This document shows positions 15,326 through 24,300 of a stretch of DNA of 64,000 nt, piece by piece (the first letter of the stretch is position 1; each line of letters starts with the position of its first letter). This DNA is from Terriglobia bacterium (GTDB taxonomy: Bacteria; Acidobacteriota; Terriglobia; JAJPHL01), in the NCBI GenBank assembly GCA_021325275.1, contig JAJPHL010000036.1:124001-188000 (forward strand). Direction: 5' to 3'. Under the pieces are notes generated by a model. That model did no database searches, was not told the DNA's origin, and saw only the letters and a list, made by a program, of their open reading frames with translations. Both the position numbers and the translations under genes were made by a program.

Positions 15326-16357
15326 CCCACCGTTTCCGTCGTGATCCCGCACTGGAATCGCCGGGATTATCTGCGAAACTGCCTGCGCTCGCTCGACGCC
15401 CAAACGCTGGCCGATCATGAAGTGATCGTGATCGATAACGCGTCGACGGACGGATCGGCCGAAATGGTCGAGCGCGAGTTTCCCCGTGTGGCGATCATCC
15501 GCAACCCAGAGAATCGCGGCTTCTGCGGCGCGGTGAATCAAGGCATTCAAGCGTCGCGCGGCGATTACATCGCGCTTCTGAACAACGACACCGAAGCCGA
15601 TCCGCGCTGGCTTGCCGCGCTGGTGGACGGCGTGCGCTCGCAACCCGGCATCGGCATGGCGGCCACAAAAATCCTGTACTACGATCGCCGTGACATCATC
15701 GACAAAGTTGGGCATTTGATCTATCCCGACGGACAAAATCGCGGGCGTGGCTCGGGGGAACGCGATCGCGGCCAGTTTGACACCCCGGAACCAGCGCTGT
15801 TGCCCGATGGCTGCGCGGCGCTCTACGACCGGCGCGTTTTTGAAACCGCCGGGCTCTTCGACGAAGATTTTTTCGCCTACGCCGACGATGCCGAACTGGG
15901 ATTACGCGCGCGACTCGCCGGCTGGGGTTGTTTGTATATCCCCGGCGCAGTGGTCTATCATCATCATGCGACCACCATGGGGCGTTTTTCGACAGACCGT
16001 TTGGTGCTGGTGGAGCGCAACCGCATGTGGTTGGCAATGAAGCTTTTCCCTTGGCCGTTGCTCTGTCTGAACCCGTGGTATTCTACCCTCCGCTGGGGTG
16101 GTAACGCCTGGGCGGCGATCACCGGGAGAGGCGAGGCCGGGCAAGTACCGCCGGCCCGGCTGATCTGGTGCGCGTTGCGGGCTTGCGGTGAAGCCGTAGC
16201 GGGGCTTCCCCGGATGTGGCGGAAACGCCGCCAGGTCCGGCGGAAGATTTCGGATCGCGAATTCATGAATCTCCTTGCCAAATTCCGTATTCCACTTGCA
16301 GAATTGGTGTTTCACAGCCAGCATCTTCGCAAGAACGCAGCGAAAGGAGACGAGTGA
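15323..16357 (+). CDS. Family 2 glycosyltransferase
   Basis: GT2 enzyme of 344 residues in the rhamnosyltransferase-like group. It has VSVVIPHWNRRDYL, VIDNASTDGS, ALLNNDTEADPRW (the metal-binding DXD region, near 92), LPDGCAALYDR, and FFAYADDAELGLRARLAGW (near 185). A hydrophobic patch at about 235-250 (FPWPLLCLNPWYSTLRWGG) and a basic C-terminal tail suggest membrane contact. The ATG is the second of two copies of a 12-base duplication, and there is no convincing Shine-Dalgarno sequence. The next gene overlaps its stop codon, so the two are translationally coupled within the glycan operon. Confidence 0.88.
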   Translation: MPTVSVVIPHWNRRDYLRNCLRSLDAQTLADHEVIVIDNASTDGSAEMVEREFPRVAIIRNPENRGFCGAVNQGIQASRGDYIALLNNDTEADPRWLAALVDGVRSQPGIGMAATKILYYDRRDIIDKVGHLIYPDGQNRGRGSGERDRGQFDTPEPALLPDGCAALYDRRVFETAGLFDEDFFAYADDAELGLRARLAGWGCLYIPGAVVYHHHATTMGRFSTDRLVLVERNRMWLAMKLFPWPLLCLNPWYSTLRWGGNAWAAITGRGEAGQVPPARLIWCALRACGEAVAGLPRMWRKRRQVRRKISDREFMNLLAKFRIPLAELVFHSQHLRKNAAKGDE

Positions 16358-17355
16358 GAGGCCAGCACGCCTGCCCGATGTGCGGAGTCTACTTGGTGAA
16401 CCCCAAGCACCAATTGCCGGACCGTCTCTATCACACCACCGAAGAGATGTTCACGGTGATCGAGTGCCGCGGCTGCGGCCTCATGCGCCTGGACCCGCGT
16501 CCCAAGGACGCGGACATGCCCAAGTATTATCCGGACCGCTACTGGGCCTATGGCGCCACCCGTCACGGCCCGGCCGGATTCTATCGCCGCTTCGTGCTGC
16601 GCGATCACGCCCGTTTCGTCAAAAAAGCGCTGAAGTCGGTGGACGCGCCCTCGGTGGCGATTCTCGATGTTGGTTGCGGCGCCGGCGACCTCTTGGCGTC
16701 GCTTCGCAAACAGGGACACTCCGCCATCGGAATGGACGTTTCGCACTCCGCGCTGCGCTCGGCGAAAGAACTGGACGTTCCCGGCGTGCACGGCAGCTAT
16801 CGTCAAGCGCCATTCCAGGACCAAATCTTCGACGTGGTGATGATGTTCCACGTGCTCGAGCACATTCCCGATCCCGACGCCGCCATCGCCGGCGCGCGCA
16901 AATTGCTGAAGCCCAACGGACGCCTGTTGATCCAAGTGCCCAACGCCGATTGCATGCAGTACACGATCCTGGGCCGGAAATGGATGGGCCTGGACGTTCC
17001 GCGCCATTTGTACGACTATCGCCGCCAAGACATCGAGAATCTCCTGGCCCGCAACGGATTCGCCATCGTGCGCCGCAAGTATTTTTCCTGGCGCGACAAT
17101 GCCCCGTGCCTGGCGACCAGCGTTGCGCCGTGGCTCGATCCCATGTCGCGGCGCGTGCGTCAACCGAACCGCAACAAGTTGCTGCGCCTGATCGGCGATT
17201 CCATGTATTTCGGCTTGACGATGGCGTGCTGGCCGTTCGCGCTCTTCGAGTCGATGTTGCGGCGCGGCGCGACCCTGATGGTGGACGCCGAGAAACTGCC
17301 GCAGGAAGCCGTGGCGAAATGGACCGGCGGCGGCATGCCACCACTGGGACAATGA
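16354..17355 (+). CDS. SAM-dependent methyltransferase with N-terminal zinc-ribbon
   Basis: Class I methyltransferase of 333 residues. An N-terminal four-cysteine ribbon (CPMC at 6-9 and CRGCGLMRLDPRP near 39-51) is the kind found on methyltransferases of polysaccharide clusters (Methyltransf_23/Hypr type). The SAM site follows: ILDVGCGAGDLL near 103-114, then DVVMMFHVLEHIPDPD near 165-180 and GRLLIQVPN. A hydrophobic segment near 285-305 may associate with the membrane. The GTG start at 16354 shares bases with the preceding stop (GTGA) and has AGGAG five bases before it. Likely methylates a sugar of the growing glycan or its lipid carrier; the substrate cannot be told from sequence. Confidence 0.87.
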   Translation: MRGQHACPMCGVYLVNPKHQLPDRLYHTTEEMFTVIECRGCGLMRLDPRPKDADMPKYYPDRYWAYGATRHGPAGFYRRFVLRDHARFVKKALKSVDAPSVAILDVGCGAGDLLASLRKQGHSAIGMDVSHSALRSAKELDVPGVHGSYRQAPFQDQIFDVVMMFHVLEHIPDPDAAIAGARKLLKPNGRLLIQVPNADCMQYTILGRKWMGLDVPRHLYDYRRQDIENLLARNGFAIVRRKYFSWRDNAPCLATSVAPWLDPMSRRVRQPNRNKLLRLIGDSMYFGLTMACWPFALFESMLRRGATLMVDAEKLPQEAVAKWTGGGMPPLGQ

Positions 17356-17370
17356 CGCCCCGGTATTTCT

Positions 17371-17630
17371 GACACTGAGATCACCGAGAACACAGAGATT
17401 ACTGAGATCACTGAGATCACTGAGATCACTGAGATCACAGAGAACACAAGACTGAATTTAAACAGAATGTACAGGATATACAGATAGGCGATCCCGATGG
17501 GAGGCTTCGCTCCGCATCCTGTTCATCCTGTTAAGATCCTTTCTTGTTTTTCTCTGTGTCCTCTGTGTTCTCAGTGATCTCTGTGTCAAACTTTCTGTGT
17601 CAAACTCTCTGTGTCAAACTCTTTGTGGCC
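17371..17630. repeat. Nested short-period inverted repeat (families B and C)
   Basis: The outer arms are built from 9-10-base units: CACTGAGAT/CACAGAGAA on the left (17371-17452) and their complements TCTCTGTGT/TTCTCAGTG on the right (about 17550-17630). Between them is an inner pair from another family, TGTACAGGATATACAG facing ATCCTGTTCATCCTGTT. The left arm contains five near-identical GAGATCACT steps. It fills the whole gap between the two methyltransferase genes, so it may act as a terminator-like structure. No ORF or tRNA is visible in it. Confidence 0.8.
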
Positions 17631-17632
17631 GA

Positions 17633-18346
17633 ATGTTAAATCCCCGTCTCAAATCGACGATTGAAAAACTGTTGCCGCGGTTTCTGGTTCGAGCCCTCGA
17701 TCCCTTCACGGCCAAAATGAATGACTCGGTGGCCGAGTGGGCTGGCGGATTGCCGGCGGGCGCGCGCGTGCTCGACGCCGGCGCGGGGGAATCGCGCTAC
17801 GCGCCGCTGTTCACGGCGCAGCGCTACACGGCGATCGATCTGGCGGTCGGCGACGCCGCGTGGAACTACGCGGGACTCGATTTGCTCGGCGATCTGGAGT
17901 CGCTGCCGCTCGGGGACGCCACGTTTGACGCCGCGCTCAACGTGGTGACGCTCGAGCATGTGCGCCGCCCGCAGGCGGTGATCGTGGAACTGGCGCGCGT
18001 GCTCAAGCCCGGCGGGCGATTGCTGATCGTGGCGCCGCTCGAATGGGAAGTCCACCAAGCGCCGCACGATTATTTCCGGTACACGCGCTATGGTCTCGAG
18101 CATTTGCTCACCTCGGCGGGCCTCAAAACGCGGCGTCTGGAAGCGATGGGAGGATTTTTCTGGTTGATGGCGCGGCGCAGTGTAAATTTCTTGAGCTTTT
18201 TTCAGGGCGGCGCGGGCTGGATCGTTTTCCTGCTGCTCGCGCCGTTTTTCGGACTGCTGATTCCGCTTGTTCTCTACGCGCTCGATCCTCTCGACCGCCG
18301 CCGCGATTTCACGCTAGGCTATCTCTGTGAAGCGACGAAACCGTAG
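17633..18346 (+). CDS. SAM-dependent methyltransferase, type 11
   Basis: Methyltransferase of 237 residues. VLDAGAGESRYAPLF (near 45-59) is the glycine-rich SAM loop; DAALNVVTLEHVRRP (near 100) and GGRLLIVAPLEWEVHQAPHDYFRYT are the later Methyltransf_11 motifs. Two hydrophobic segments close to the C-terminus (about 185-225) could anchor it to the membrane, which suits a lipid-linked substrate. The ATG at 17633 is preferred to an upstream in-frame start because the extra 12 residues would come from the repeat element. WecB follows after three bases, so they form one operon. Confidence 0.87.
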   Translation: MLNPRLKSTIEKLLPRFLVRALDPFTAKMNDSVAEWAGGLPAGARVLDAGAGESRYAPLFTAQRYTAIDLAVGDAAWNYAGLDLLGDLESLPLGDATFDAALNVVTLEHVRRPQAVIVELARVLKPGGRLLIVAPLEWEVHQAPHDYFRYTRYGLEHLLTSAGLKTRRLEAMGGFFWLMARRSVNFLSFFQGGAGWIVFLLLAPFFGLLIPLVLYALDPLDRRRDFTLGYLCEATKP

Positions 18347-18349
18347 GCC

Positions 18350-19516
18350 ATGCAGTACCCTCTGACGCCGCGCCGCCGCATCCTGCTGATCGCCGGCACG
18401 CGTCCGGAAGCCGTGAAGCTGGCTCCGGTGTATCGCGAGTTGCGCGCCCGCGCGGATTTTGACGCGCGCCTGTGCGTGACGGGACAACATCGCAGCATGT
18501 TGGCGCAAGCGCTCGAAGCGTTTTCGATCGTCCCCGACTACGATCTCGACGTGATGCGCGACGGCCAGGATCTTTTTTCCCTTTCTTCCAGGTGTCTCGA
18601 CGCGCTGGGCGATTTACTGCGCGGCGATTGCGGCGTTGGCGCCTGGCGCCCGCACTGCGTCGTCGTGCAAGGCGATACCACAACTACGCTCACCGGCGCG
18701 ATGAGCGCCCTCTACGCCGGAATTCCCTTGGCCCACGTCGAAGCCGGATTGCGCTCGGGCGACTTGGCGCGGCCATTTCCCGAGGAAGCGAATCGCCGCA
18801 TGGTCTCGCGAATCGCCTCCTTGCACTTTGCGCCGACCGAACGCGCGGCCCTGGCGCTTCGGAATGAAGGCGCGCCGGCGGCCTCGGTTTACACGACGGG
18901 CAACACGGTCGTCGACGCGCTCCTGGATGCGCGCCGCCGCGCGCCCGTGTGGCCGCAAACAAATGGGCGAAAGCTGGTGCTGGTCACCGGACATCGCCGC
19001 GAAAGCCTCGGCGAAGGCTTTCAGCGCATCTGTAAGGCGCTTGACCGCATCGCGCGTCGCGGGGACGTGGAAATCGTCTATCCGGTGCATTTGAATCCGC
19101 AGGTCCATCAACCGGTTCATGCCATTTTGGGAGGACATCAGAACATTCGCTTGATCGAGCCGCTCGGCTATCTTCCCTTTGTGGGACTGATGGAAGCGTC
19201 GTCGATTATCTTGACCGATTCGGGAGGCGTGCAGGAAGAAGCGCCGACGCTCTGCAAGCCCGTGCTGATCATGCGCGACGTCACCGAGCGCCCCGAGGCC
19301 GTGGAGGCGGGCGCGGCGAGAATTGTGGGAAGCGACCCGGAGAGTATTGTGGCGGCGGCGAACGAATTGCTCGACGACCCGAGCGTCTACGCGAAGATGT
19401 CCGCCGCGAAGAATCCCTTTGGGGATGGGCGCGCGGCGGGGAGGATCGCGGATATCCTGGCGGGCTTCTTGGAACACGGAAGAGACGGAAACACACCGCA
19501 AGACACGGAAAAGTAG
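18350..19516 (+). CDS. wecB: UDP-N-acetylglucosamine 2-epimerase (non-hydrolysing)
   Basis: Interconverts UDP-GlcNAc and UDP-ManNAc, supplying ManNAc or ManNAcA for surface polysaccharide. Its 388 residues carry the full set of family signatures: GTRPEAVKLAPV (16-27), TGQHRSML, VVQGDTTTTLTGA (near 103-115), HVEAGLRSGD, RPFPEEANRR, TGHRRES (near 208) and DSGGVQEEAP (near 287). The last 16 residues (HGRDGNTPQDTEK and just before) are unusual: they are encoded by a short-period sequence of GACGGAAACAC-type units resembling the dispersed repeats downstream, so the C-terminus seems to have been overwritten by repeat DNA. The catalytic core is untouched. The kinase gene starts directly after the stop codon. 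Confidence 0.95.
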   Translation: MQYPLTPRRRILLIAGTRPEAVKLAPVYRELRARADFDARLCVTGQHRSMLAQALEAFSIVPDYDLDVMRDGQDLFSLSSRCLDALGDLLRGDCGVGAWRPHCVVVQGDTTTTLTGAMSALYAGIPLAHVEAGLRSGDLARPFPEEANRRMVSRIASLHFAPTERAALALRNEGAPAASVYTTGNTVVDALLDARRRAPVWPQTNGRKLVLVTGHRRESLGEGFQRICKALDRIARRGDVEIVYPVHLNPQVHQPVHAILGGHQNIRLIEPLGYLPFVGLMEASSIILTDSGGVQEEAPTLCKPVLIMRDVTERPEAVEAGAARIVGSDPESIVAAANELLDDPSVYAKMSAAKNPFGDGRAAGRIADILAGFLEHGRDGNTPQDTEK

Positions 19517-20341
19517 ATGGCCAAGGCCCTCGAGCACATCGTTCGGATGCGGGGAGGCGCGCAAGCGCACTTGTTGCGCTGCTGGCATCGCGCGGCGACG
19601 GGCGAGGCGCGCGACGACGGTTACTTCGTTGTCAAGTTTCGAAACAATCCGCAACACGTGCGCATCTTGGCGAATGAATTGCTCGCAGCACGGTTGGCCG
19701 ATCTGGTCGGCCTTCCCGTTCCCCATGTGGAACAGGTGGAGGTGCCGGAAGAATTGATCGCGGGCACGCCGGAGTTGTGCGTGGAGCTCCCCGGCGGCTC
19801 GCAGCCGTGTGCCTGGGGGCGGCAAGTCGGCTCGAAGTTCCCGGGCGATCCGCGCTACACGGCGGTTTTCGATTGGGTGCCGGACGAAACGCTGGCCCGC
19901 GTGGTGAACCTGGAAGCATTTTGGGGCGCGCTGGTTTTCGACCAGTGGGTTTGCAACACCGATGGGAGGCAAACGGTTTTCTATCGCGAGGCGGGCGAGG
20001 ATCGCTATCGCGTCTTGATGATCGATCAAGGATTCTGCTTCAACGACGGCGAATGGAATTTCCCCGATGCGCCGCTCCGCGGATTGTATCTGCGCCGGCA
20101 GGTGTATCGCGGAATCACCGGTTGGGCGTCGCTAGAAAAATGGCTGACGCGCATCGAGTTGATGGATCCTGGGACGATGGAGCGCGTTTTCACGGACGTG
20201 CCGCCGGAGTGGTGCGGTCCAGGGTGGGAAGAAGGTTTGGAAGATTTGTACACACGATTGCTACAGCGTCGCGGAAGATTGCGGGAACTGTTGACGGCGG
20301 TGAGGAACTCGTCGGTGAATCCGTTTCCCGGGTGGAAGTGA
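19517..20341 (+). CDS. HipA-like kinase
   Basis: Protein of 274 residues that I assign to the compact HipA-like kinase family (HipA_2 type), not to classical HipA toxins of about 430 residues. Visible kinase-like elements are VVKFRNNP with Lys40 as candidate ATP-binding lysine, Glu54 in the following helix, the catalytic-loop-like DQWVCNTDGRQ (142-151; Asn147 and Asp149), and MIDQGFCF with Asp170 in the place of the Mg-binding DFG aspartate. There is no HipB-like DNA-binding partner. Its partner appears to be the DUF3037 gene, 89 bases downstream beyond a long hairpin. It starts immediately after the wecB stop. Target, and whether it is a toxin, are unknown. Confidence 0.7.
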   Translation: MAKALEHIVRMRGGAQAHLLRCWHRAATGEARDDGYFVVKFRNNPQHVRILANELLAARLADLVGLPVPHVEQVEVPEELIAGTPELCVELPGGSQPCAWGRQVGSKFPGDPRYTAVFDWVPDETLARVVNLEAFWGALVFDQWVCNTDGRQTVFYREAGEDRYRVLMIDQGFCFNDGEWNFPDAPLRGLYLRRQVYRGITGWASLEKWLTRIELMDPGTMERVFTDVPPEWCGPGWEEGLEDLYTRLLQRRGRLRELLTAVRNSSVNPFPGWK

Positions 20342-20344
20342 ATG

Positions 20345-20416
20345 AGCCACCGAGACACCGAGAACACCGAGAAGAACAAACCTGTTTTTCTCGGTGTTCT
20401 CGGTCTCTCGGTGGCT
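20345..20416. repeat. Near-perfect inverted repeat between the kinase and DUF3037 genes (family D)
   Basis: AGCCACCGAGACACCGAGAA at the left is mirrored by a right arm ending CTCGGTGGCT; about 30 bases pair with one or two mismatches around a short loop, and the right arm is preceded by five Ts. It starts three bases after the kinase stop and ends 14 bases before the DUF3037 ATG. It could stop or slow transcription between the two genes. Confidence 0.85.
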
Positions 20417-20430
20417 AAAGAAAGGTGAAC

Positions 20431-21201
20431 ATGAATTGCCGATTTTCGTTGTTGCGCTACACGCCCGATCTCGTCAAAGGCGAGTTCGTGAACCTCGGCG
20501 TCGCGGTCTTAAGTGAAGCAGGCGATTTTCTGGGGTCGCGCGCGGCGGGCGAGGCGGAGATGCGGCGGCTGCGCTGTCTTCATCCCGATGCCGACGTCGA
20601 CTTGCTGGTGCAAACGCGGGAAGCGTGGTCGAAGGGCGACATGCCGTGGGAAACGCTCGAAGCGTGGCGCGACACGCTGGGCGATTCGCTCACCGTGACC
20701 GATCCCAAGGCCGTGATCACGCCGGATTGGCGCGTCGAAATGGACGCGATGTATCGCCGCTACGTGGCCGCGCCGCCTCGTCCGCGCGAGGAGCGCACCG
20801 CGCATCCGCGGGGCGAGTTGCGCCAGCGCCTGCATGACCGGCTGTTGATCGCGGGATTGCTCGACCGACTGCAACCCTTTCCAGTCGATCGTTTTACAGT
20901 CCCAGGAGACAGCTTCAAGATCGATTACGCCTATGTGCCGGCGTCCAACGGACGCCGCAAGTATCTTCACGCCGTCACGCTCGACCGCGCCATGCCCCAG
21001 GCCGCGCGCCTCGCGCTGGTCTTCGAGCGCATACGCCGTACGAGTTCCGGCGATCAACTCACGGCGTTGTACGACGATCGGGCTTTGCGGCAAAACGACA
21101 CCCCGATCCGGGGACTGCTGGAGACGTCGGGGATCAAGGTTCGGCCTTACGCGGAGGTCGATTCGCTGGTGAAGGAGATTCGCGTGGATCTAGCGGCATA
21201 A
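20431..21201 (+). CDS. DUF3037 domain protein
   Basis: Protein of 256 residues. The N-terminus, CRFSLLRYTPDLVKGEFVNLGVAV, is the signature of DUF3037, a family without known function in which this first 100-120 residues is the conserved part. The rest is predicted soluble and mixed, with an arginine-rich stretch near 110-130. DUF3037 genes are, as I recall, often next to HipA-like kinases, as here, suggesting the pair forms a functional unit (modifier and target, or toxin and antidote). The ATG at 20431 has an AAAGG ribosome site just upstream and is chosen over the GTG six bases earlier. The gene is bracketed by two copies of the same inverted repeat family. Confidence 0.75.
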   Translation: MNCRFSLLRYTPDLVKGEFVNLGVAVLSEAGDFLGSRAAGEAEMRRLRCLHPDADVDLLVQTREAWSKGDMPWETLEAWRDTLGDSLTVTDPKAVITPDWRVEMDAMYRRYVAAPPRPREERTAHPRGELRQRLHDRLLIAGLLDRLQPFPVDRFTVPGDSFKIDYAYVPASNGRRKYLHAVTLDRAMPQAARLALVFERIRRTSSGDQLTALYDDRALRQNDTPIRGLLETSGIKVRPYAEVDSLVKEIRVDLAA

Positions 21202-21204
21202 AGA

Positions 21205-21357
21205 TTAGCCACCGAGACGCCGAGAACACCGAAAAAAACAGATATTTGTCACCACAAAGACACAAAGAACACAAAGAAAAACGAGGACTCAACCAGCAAC
21301 CAGCACCAGCAACCTTGTTCTAGTTCTTCTCGGTGTTCTCGGTGTCTCGGTGGCTAA
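21205..21357. repeat. Inverted repeat between convergent genes (family D, long copy)
   Basis: The ends, TTAGCCACCGAGACGCCGAG and a right arm finishing CTCGGTGTCTCGGTGGCTAA, match those of the 20345-20416 element, but the centre is longer and holds ACACAAAGA and CAACCAGCA direct repeats. It lies between the convergent DUF3037 and tricorn genes, begins three bases after one stop and ends three bases before the other, and could terminate both transcripts. Confidence 0.85.
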
Positions 21358-21360
21358 TTC

Positions 21361-24300
21361 CTATTCCTTGTGCCCCAGCGCGAGCTGTCCCTTCAGCACC
21401 TCGACCGCCTTCTCCACCTGCCGGTCGCGGCCCGCCAGGAAATCGCTCGGCGTGTTATCGACGTAGACGTCGGGCGGCACACCGTAGTTCTCCATGTTCT
21501 GGCCGCCCATCGCCCACACGCCCGATCCCGGCGTGCGGATCGTGGAGCCGTCCACCAGCGTGTACGAGCCGGTGCCGATCACCGCGCCGTAGGTGTGAAC
21601 GCCGACCACCAGGCCGAGCTTCAGGTCTTTGAAACCTTTGGGGAACATCTCGGCGTCCGAGGCGGAGCGCTCGTTCTCCATCACCACCATCGGTCCGAAG
21701 AACGCGCGCAACGGACGATCCACATCCACTTCGCTGTTGCGATTGCGGGTGTACTGATAGCGCGTACGCTGGCTCAGGATTTGCAGCAGCTCCTGATCGA
21801 TTCCGCCGCCGCCGTTGAAGCGCTGGTCGATGATCAGCGCTTTCTTGGCGTGATTCTCCGCCAACTCGCGCTCAAAGCGCCGCAAGGACGGCTCATCCAT
21901 CGCGCGGATGTGCACGTAACCGATTTCGCCGTTCGACGCCTTCTCGACCATTTCGCGGCGGTCGCGCACCCACTTCTCGTATTGCAAAGTGGTGAACGCG
22001 CCTTGATTGATCGGCTCGACTCGAACATCCCACGCTCCCTCGCGCGACGGCTTGTCGTTCACCAGGAATTTGAACTTGCGTCCCGGCGCGATGGTCAGGT
22101 TCTTCCAGTAGTTCTCACCCGATTTCACTTCTTCGTCGTCGATGGCGATGATGTAGTCGCCCTTGCGGATCTTCACGTACTCGTGATCCGCCGGGCCGTC
22201 GCGATAGATGTAGCTGACTTTGTAGTAGCCCGCGGGATCCGCCGCCAGATCGAAGCCCGGATAGCGGGTCTGCAACTCGCGCTGCGTTCCCAGGTTCGGC
22301 GTAAATCCGGTGTGCGAGGCGTTCATCTCACCGATCATCTGGAGAATCACGTTGGACATCTCTTCTTTGTCGTAGACGTCGTGCAGCAGCGGCTCGTAGA
22401 TTCCCTTGGCCTTATTCCAATCGGCGCCGTGCATGTTGGCGTCATAGAAGCGATGCTTCATGACGCGCCAGCTCTCCTCGAAGATTTCGGTGCGCTCGGC
22501 GCGCTTGTCGAGTTCGATCTTCACCGTAAAGTTGATGCGGCGCGCCTCGCCCGTGGCCGCCGCCGCTGTGGTCGTGGGAGCGGCCCCTGCTCCACCGCGG
22601 CCTCCGCGGCCGCCTGCGGGAGCGGCCGCCGCCGGCGCTGCCGCGGCGTTGCCTCCGCCCACCGGCGATGAATAAATCCCGCGCCCGGAGCGGAAATACA
22701 ACGTCCGTCCGTCGCGCGACCACGCAATGTTGGAGATGCCGCCGCCGAATCCGCCGCCCGCCGCCGGCGCTTCGCCCGCCGCGGGCGCTTGTGGGGTGGG
22801 CGTGGGAATGCGCGTCAACGTGCCGGTGTCGACCGAGACCGTGTAGAGTGCCGCACCACCGCCTGCTCCGGCGCCGCCGCGCCCGCCACCGCCGCCACCT
22901 CCATTCGTGAATGCGGCCGAGCGGCCGTCGGGCGACGACACGATGTTGCCGATGCCGCCGGTCATTTCCTGCAACCGGCGTCCGCGGCGCTCGATGCCGT
23001 CCCAGTCAAACTTCACCTCGGGCATGCGATCGGCCGCCGCGCCCGCGCCGCCGCGTCCGGCTCCGCCAGCGGCCGCAGCCGGCAACGGTTCTTCTTCATC
23101 CACGTCGCGATCCGCGGGATTCTTGTCGAGATGCGTGGTCGACACGATCATCAAGTCGGACGTAGCGCCCGCGGCGCCGCCCACGCTGGCGATCCCGCCG
23201 CCGGGCGTCCCGCCGGCCACGTACAACAACGCCTTGCCGTCGCGCGTCCACGCCGCGCCGGTCGAGCTGTACACGTCGTCGGAGTCGATGCGATGTTCCT
23301 CTCCGCCTGCCGCCGACGCCACGTACACATGGGCGCGTTGATCGACGCCCGGACGCGTAAAGCTCACCCATTTTCCGTCGGGCGAAAAGCTGTAGCCCTG
23401 GGGAAGATTCGCTTTCGCCGTGGCGACCACGTTCACTTTGCCGTCGGCGATCGACACGCGATTCAAGTTGCGTTCCGAATCGCTGAAAAGCAGATACGCC
23501 GAGTCGGGCGACCATACCGGCTCGCCTTTTTCCGTGGCCGCGGTTGTGAGTTTCTTCAGTTTCTCACTCGACTGATCGCAAATCCAAATTTCCTCCTGAC
23601 CCGAGCGGTCGGAGATGAACGCGATCCACTTGCCGTCCGGCGACCATTGCGGCACGGTCTGCCGCCACGGCGCGGCGGCCAATGGAGTAACATCTCCACG
23701 TTCAGTGGCGATGGTAAAAAGAGACCCGCGCGTCGAGATCACGGCGCGGCGTCCCGAGGGCGAGAGCGAAAAGTGATCCGCTTCGTTGTTCACGGTGATC
23801 GTTTCGTCGTTGTTTTCCTTGTCGTCGGTGTCGAGATTCACCTTGATCTGGTGCGTTTGCCCGGTGGCGGTGTCCAGCTTCCACAATCCGAAATCTTCTT
23901 CATACACGATCACTTTGCCGTCGGACGACGCCGACGGCCAGAAGACCCGCCCGTCGGTGTGATGCGTCACTTGCACGGGTTTTCCTCCGCCCGCGGGGAT
24001 TTTCCAAATGTTGTTGACGCTCTTCATCACCTCGGGTCCGCCGAACTTAAGCCCCTTCTCGGCGTTGGTGCGATCGGTCACGAAGAAAATCTCGTTGCCG
24101 GTTCCGAACATCGGCCAAAAACTATTCGCGCCTTGCTGTTCTTCGGGCAGCAGTTTCTTGAACGTCTTCGCGGCGACGTCTTCCACCCACAAATCCGCCG
24201 AGTAGCTGCCGCGATAATGCTGCCGCCACCAAACCGAAGGATGGCGATTGAAGGCGAATAGTTTTCCGTCCGGCGAGTAGGCGCCGAAATATCCCCAGTC

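Noticed and set aside
17371-17452. Direct GAGATCACT repeats as a CRISPR or minisatellite
   Set aside because: The period is about 9-10 bases with no spacers, and the segment is one arm of an inverted repeat.
22789-24261. A long plus-strand frame opposite the tricorn gene
   Set aside because: The antisense of a GC-rich propeller gene; no motif, no ribosome site, low-complexity composition.
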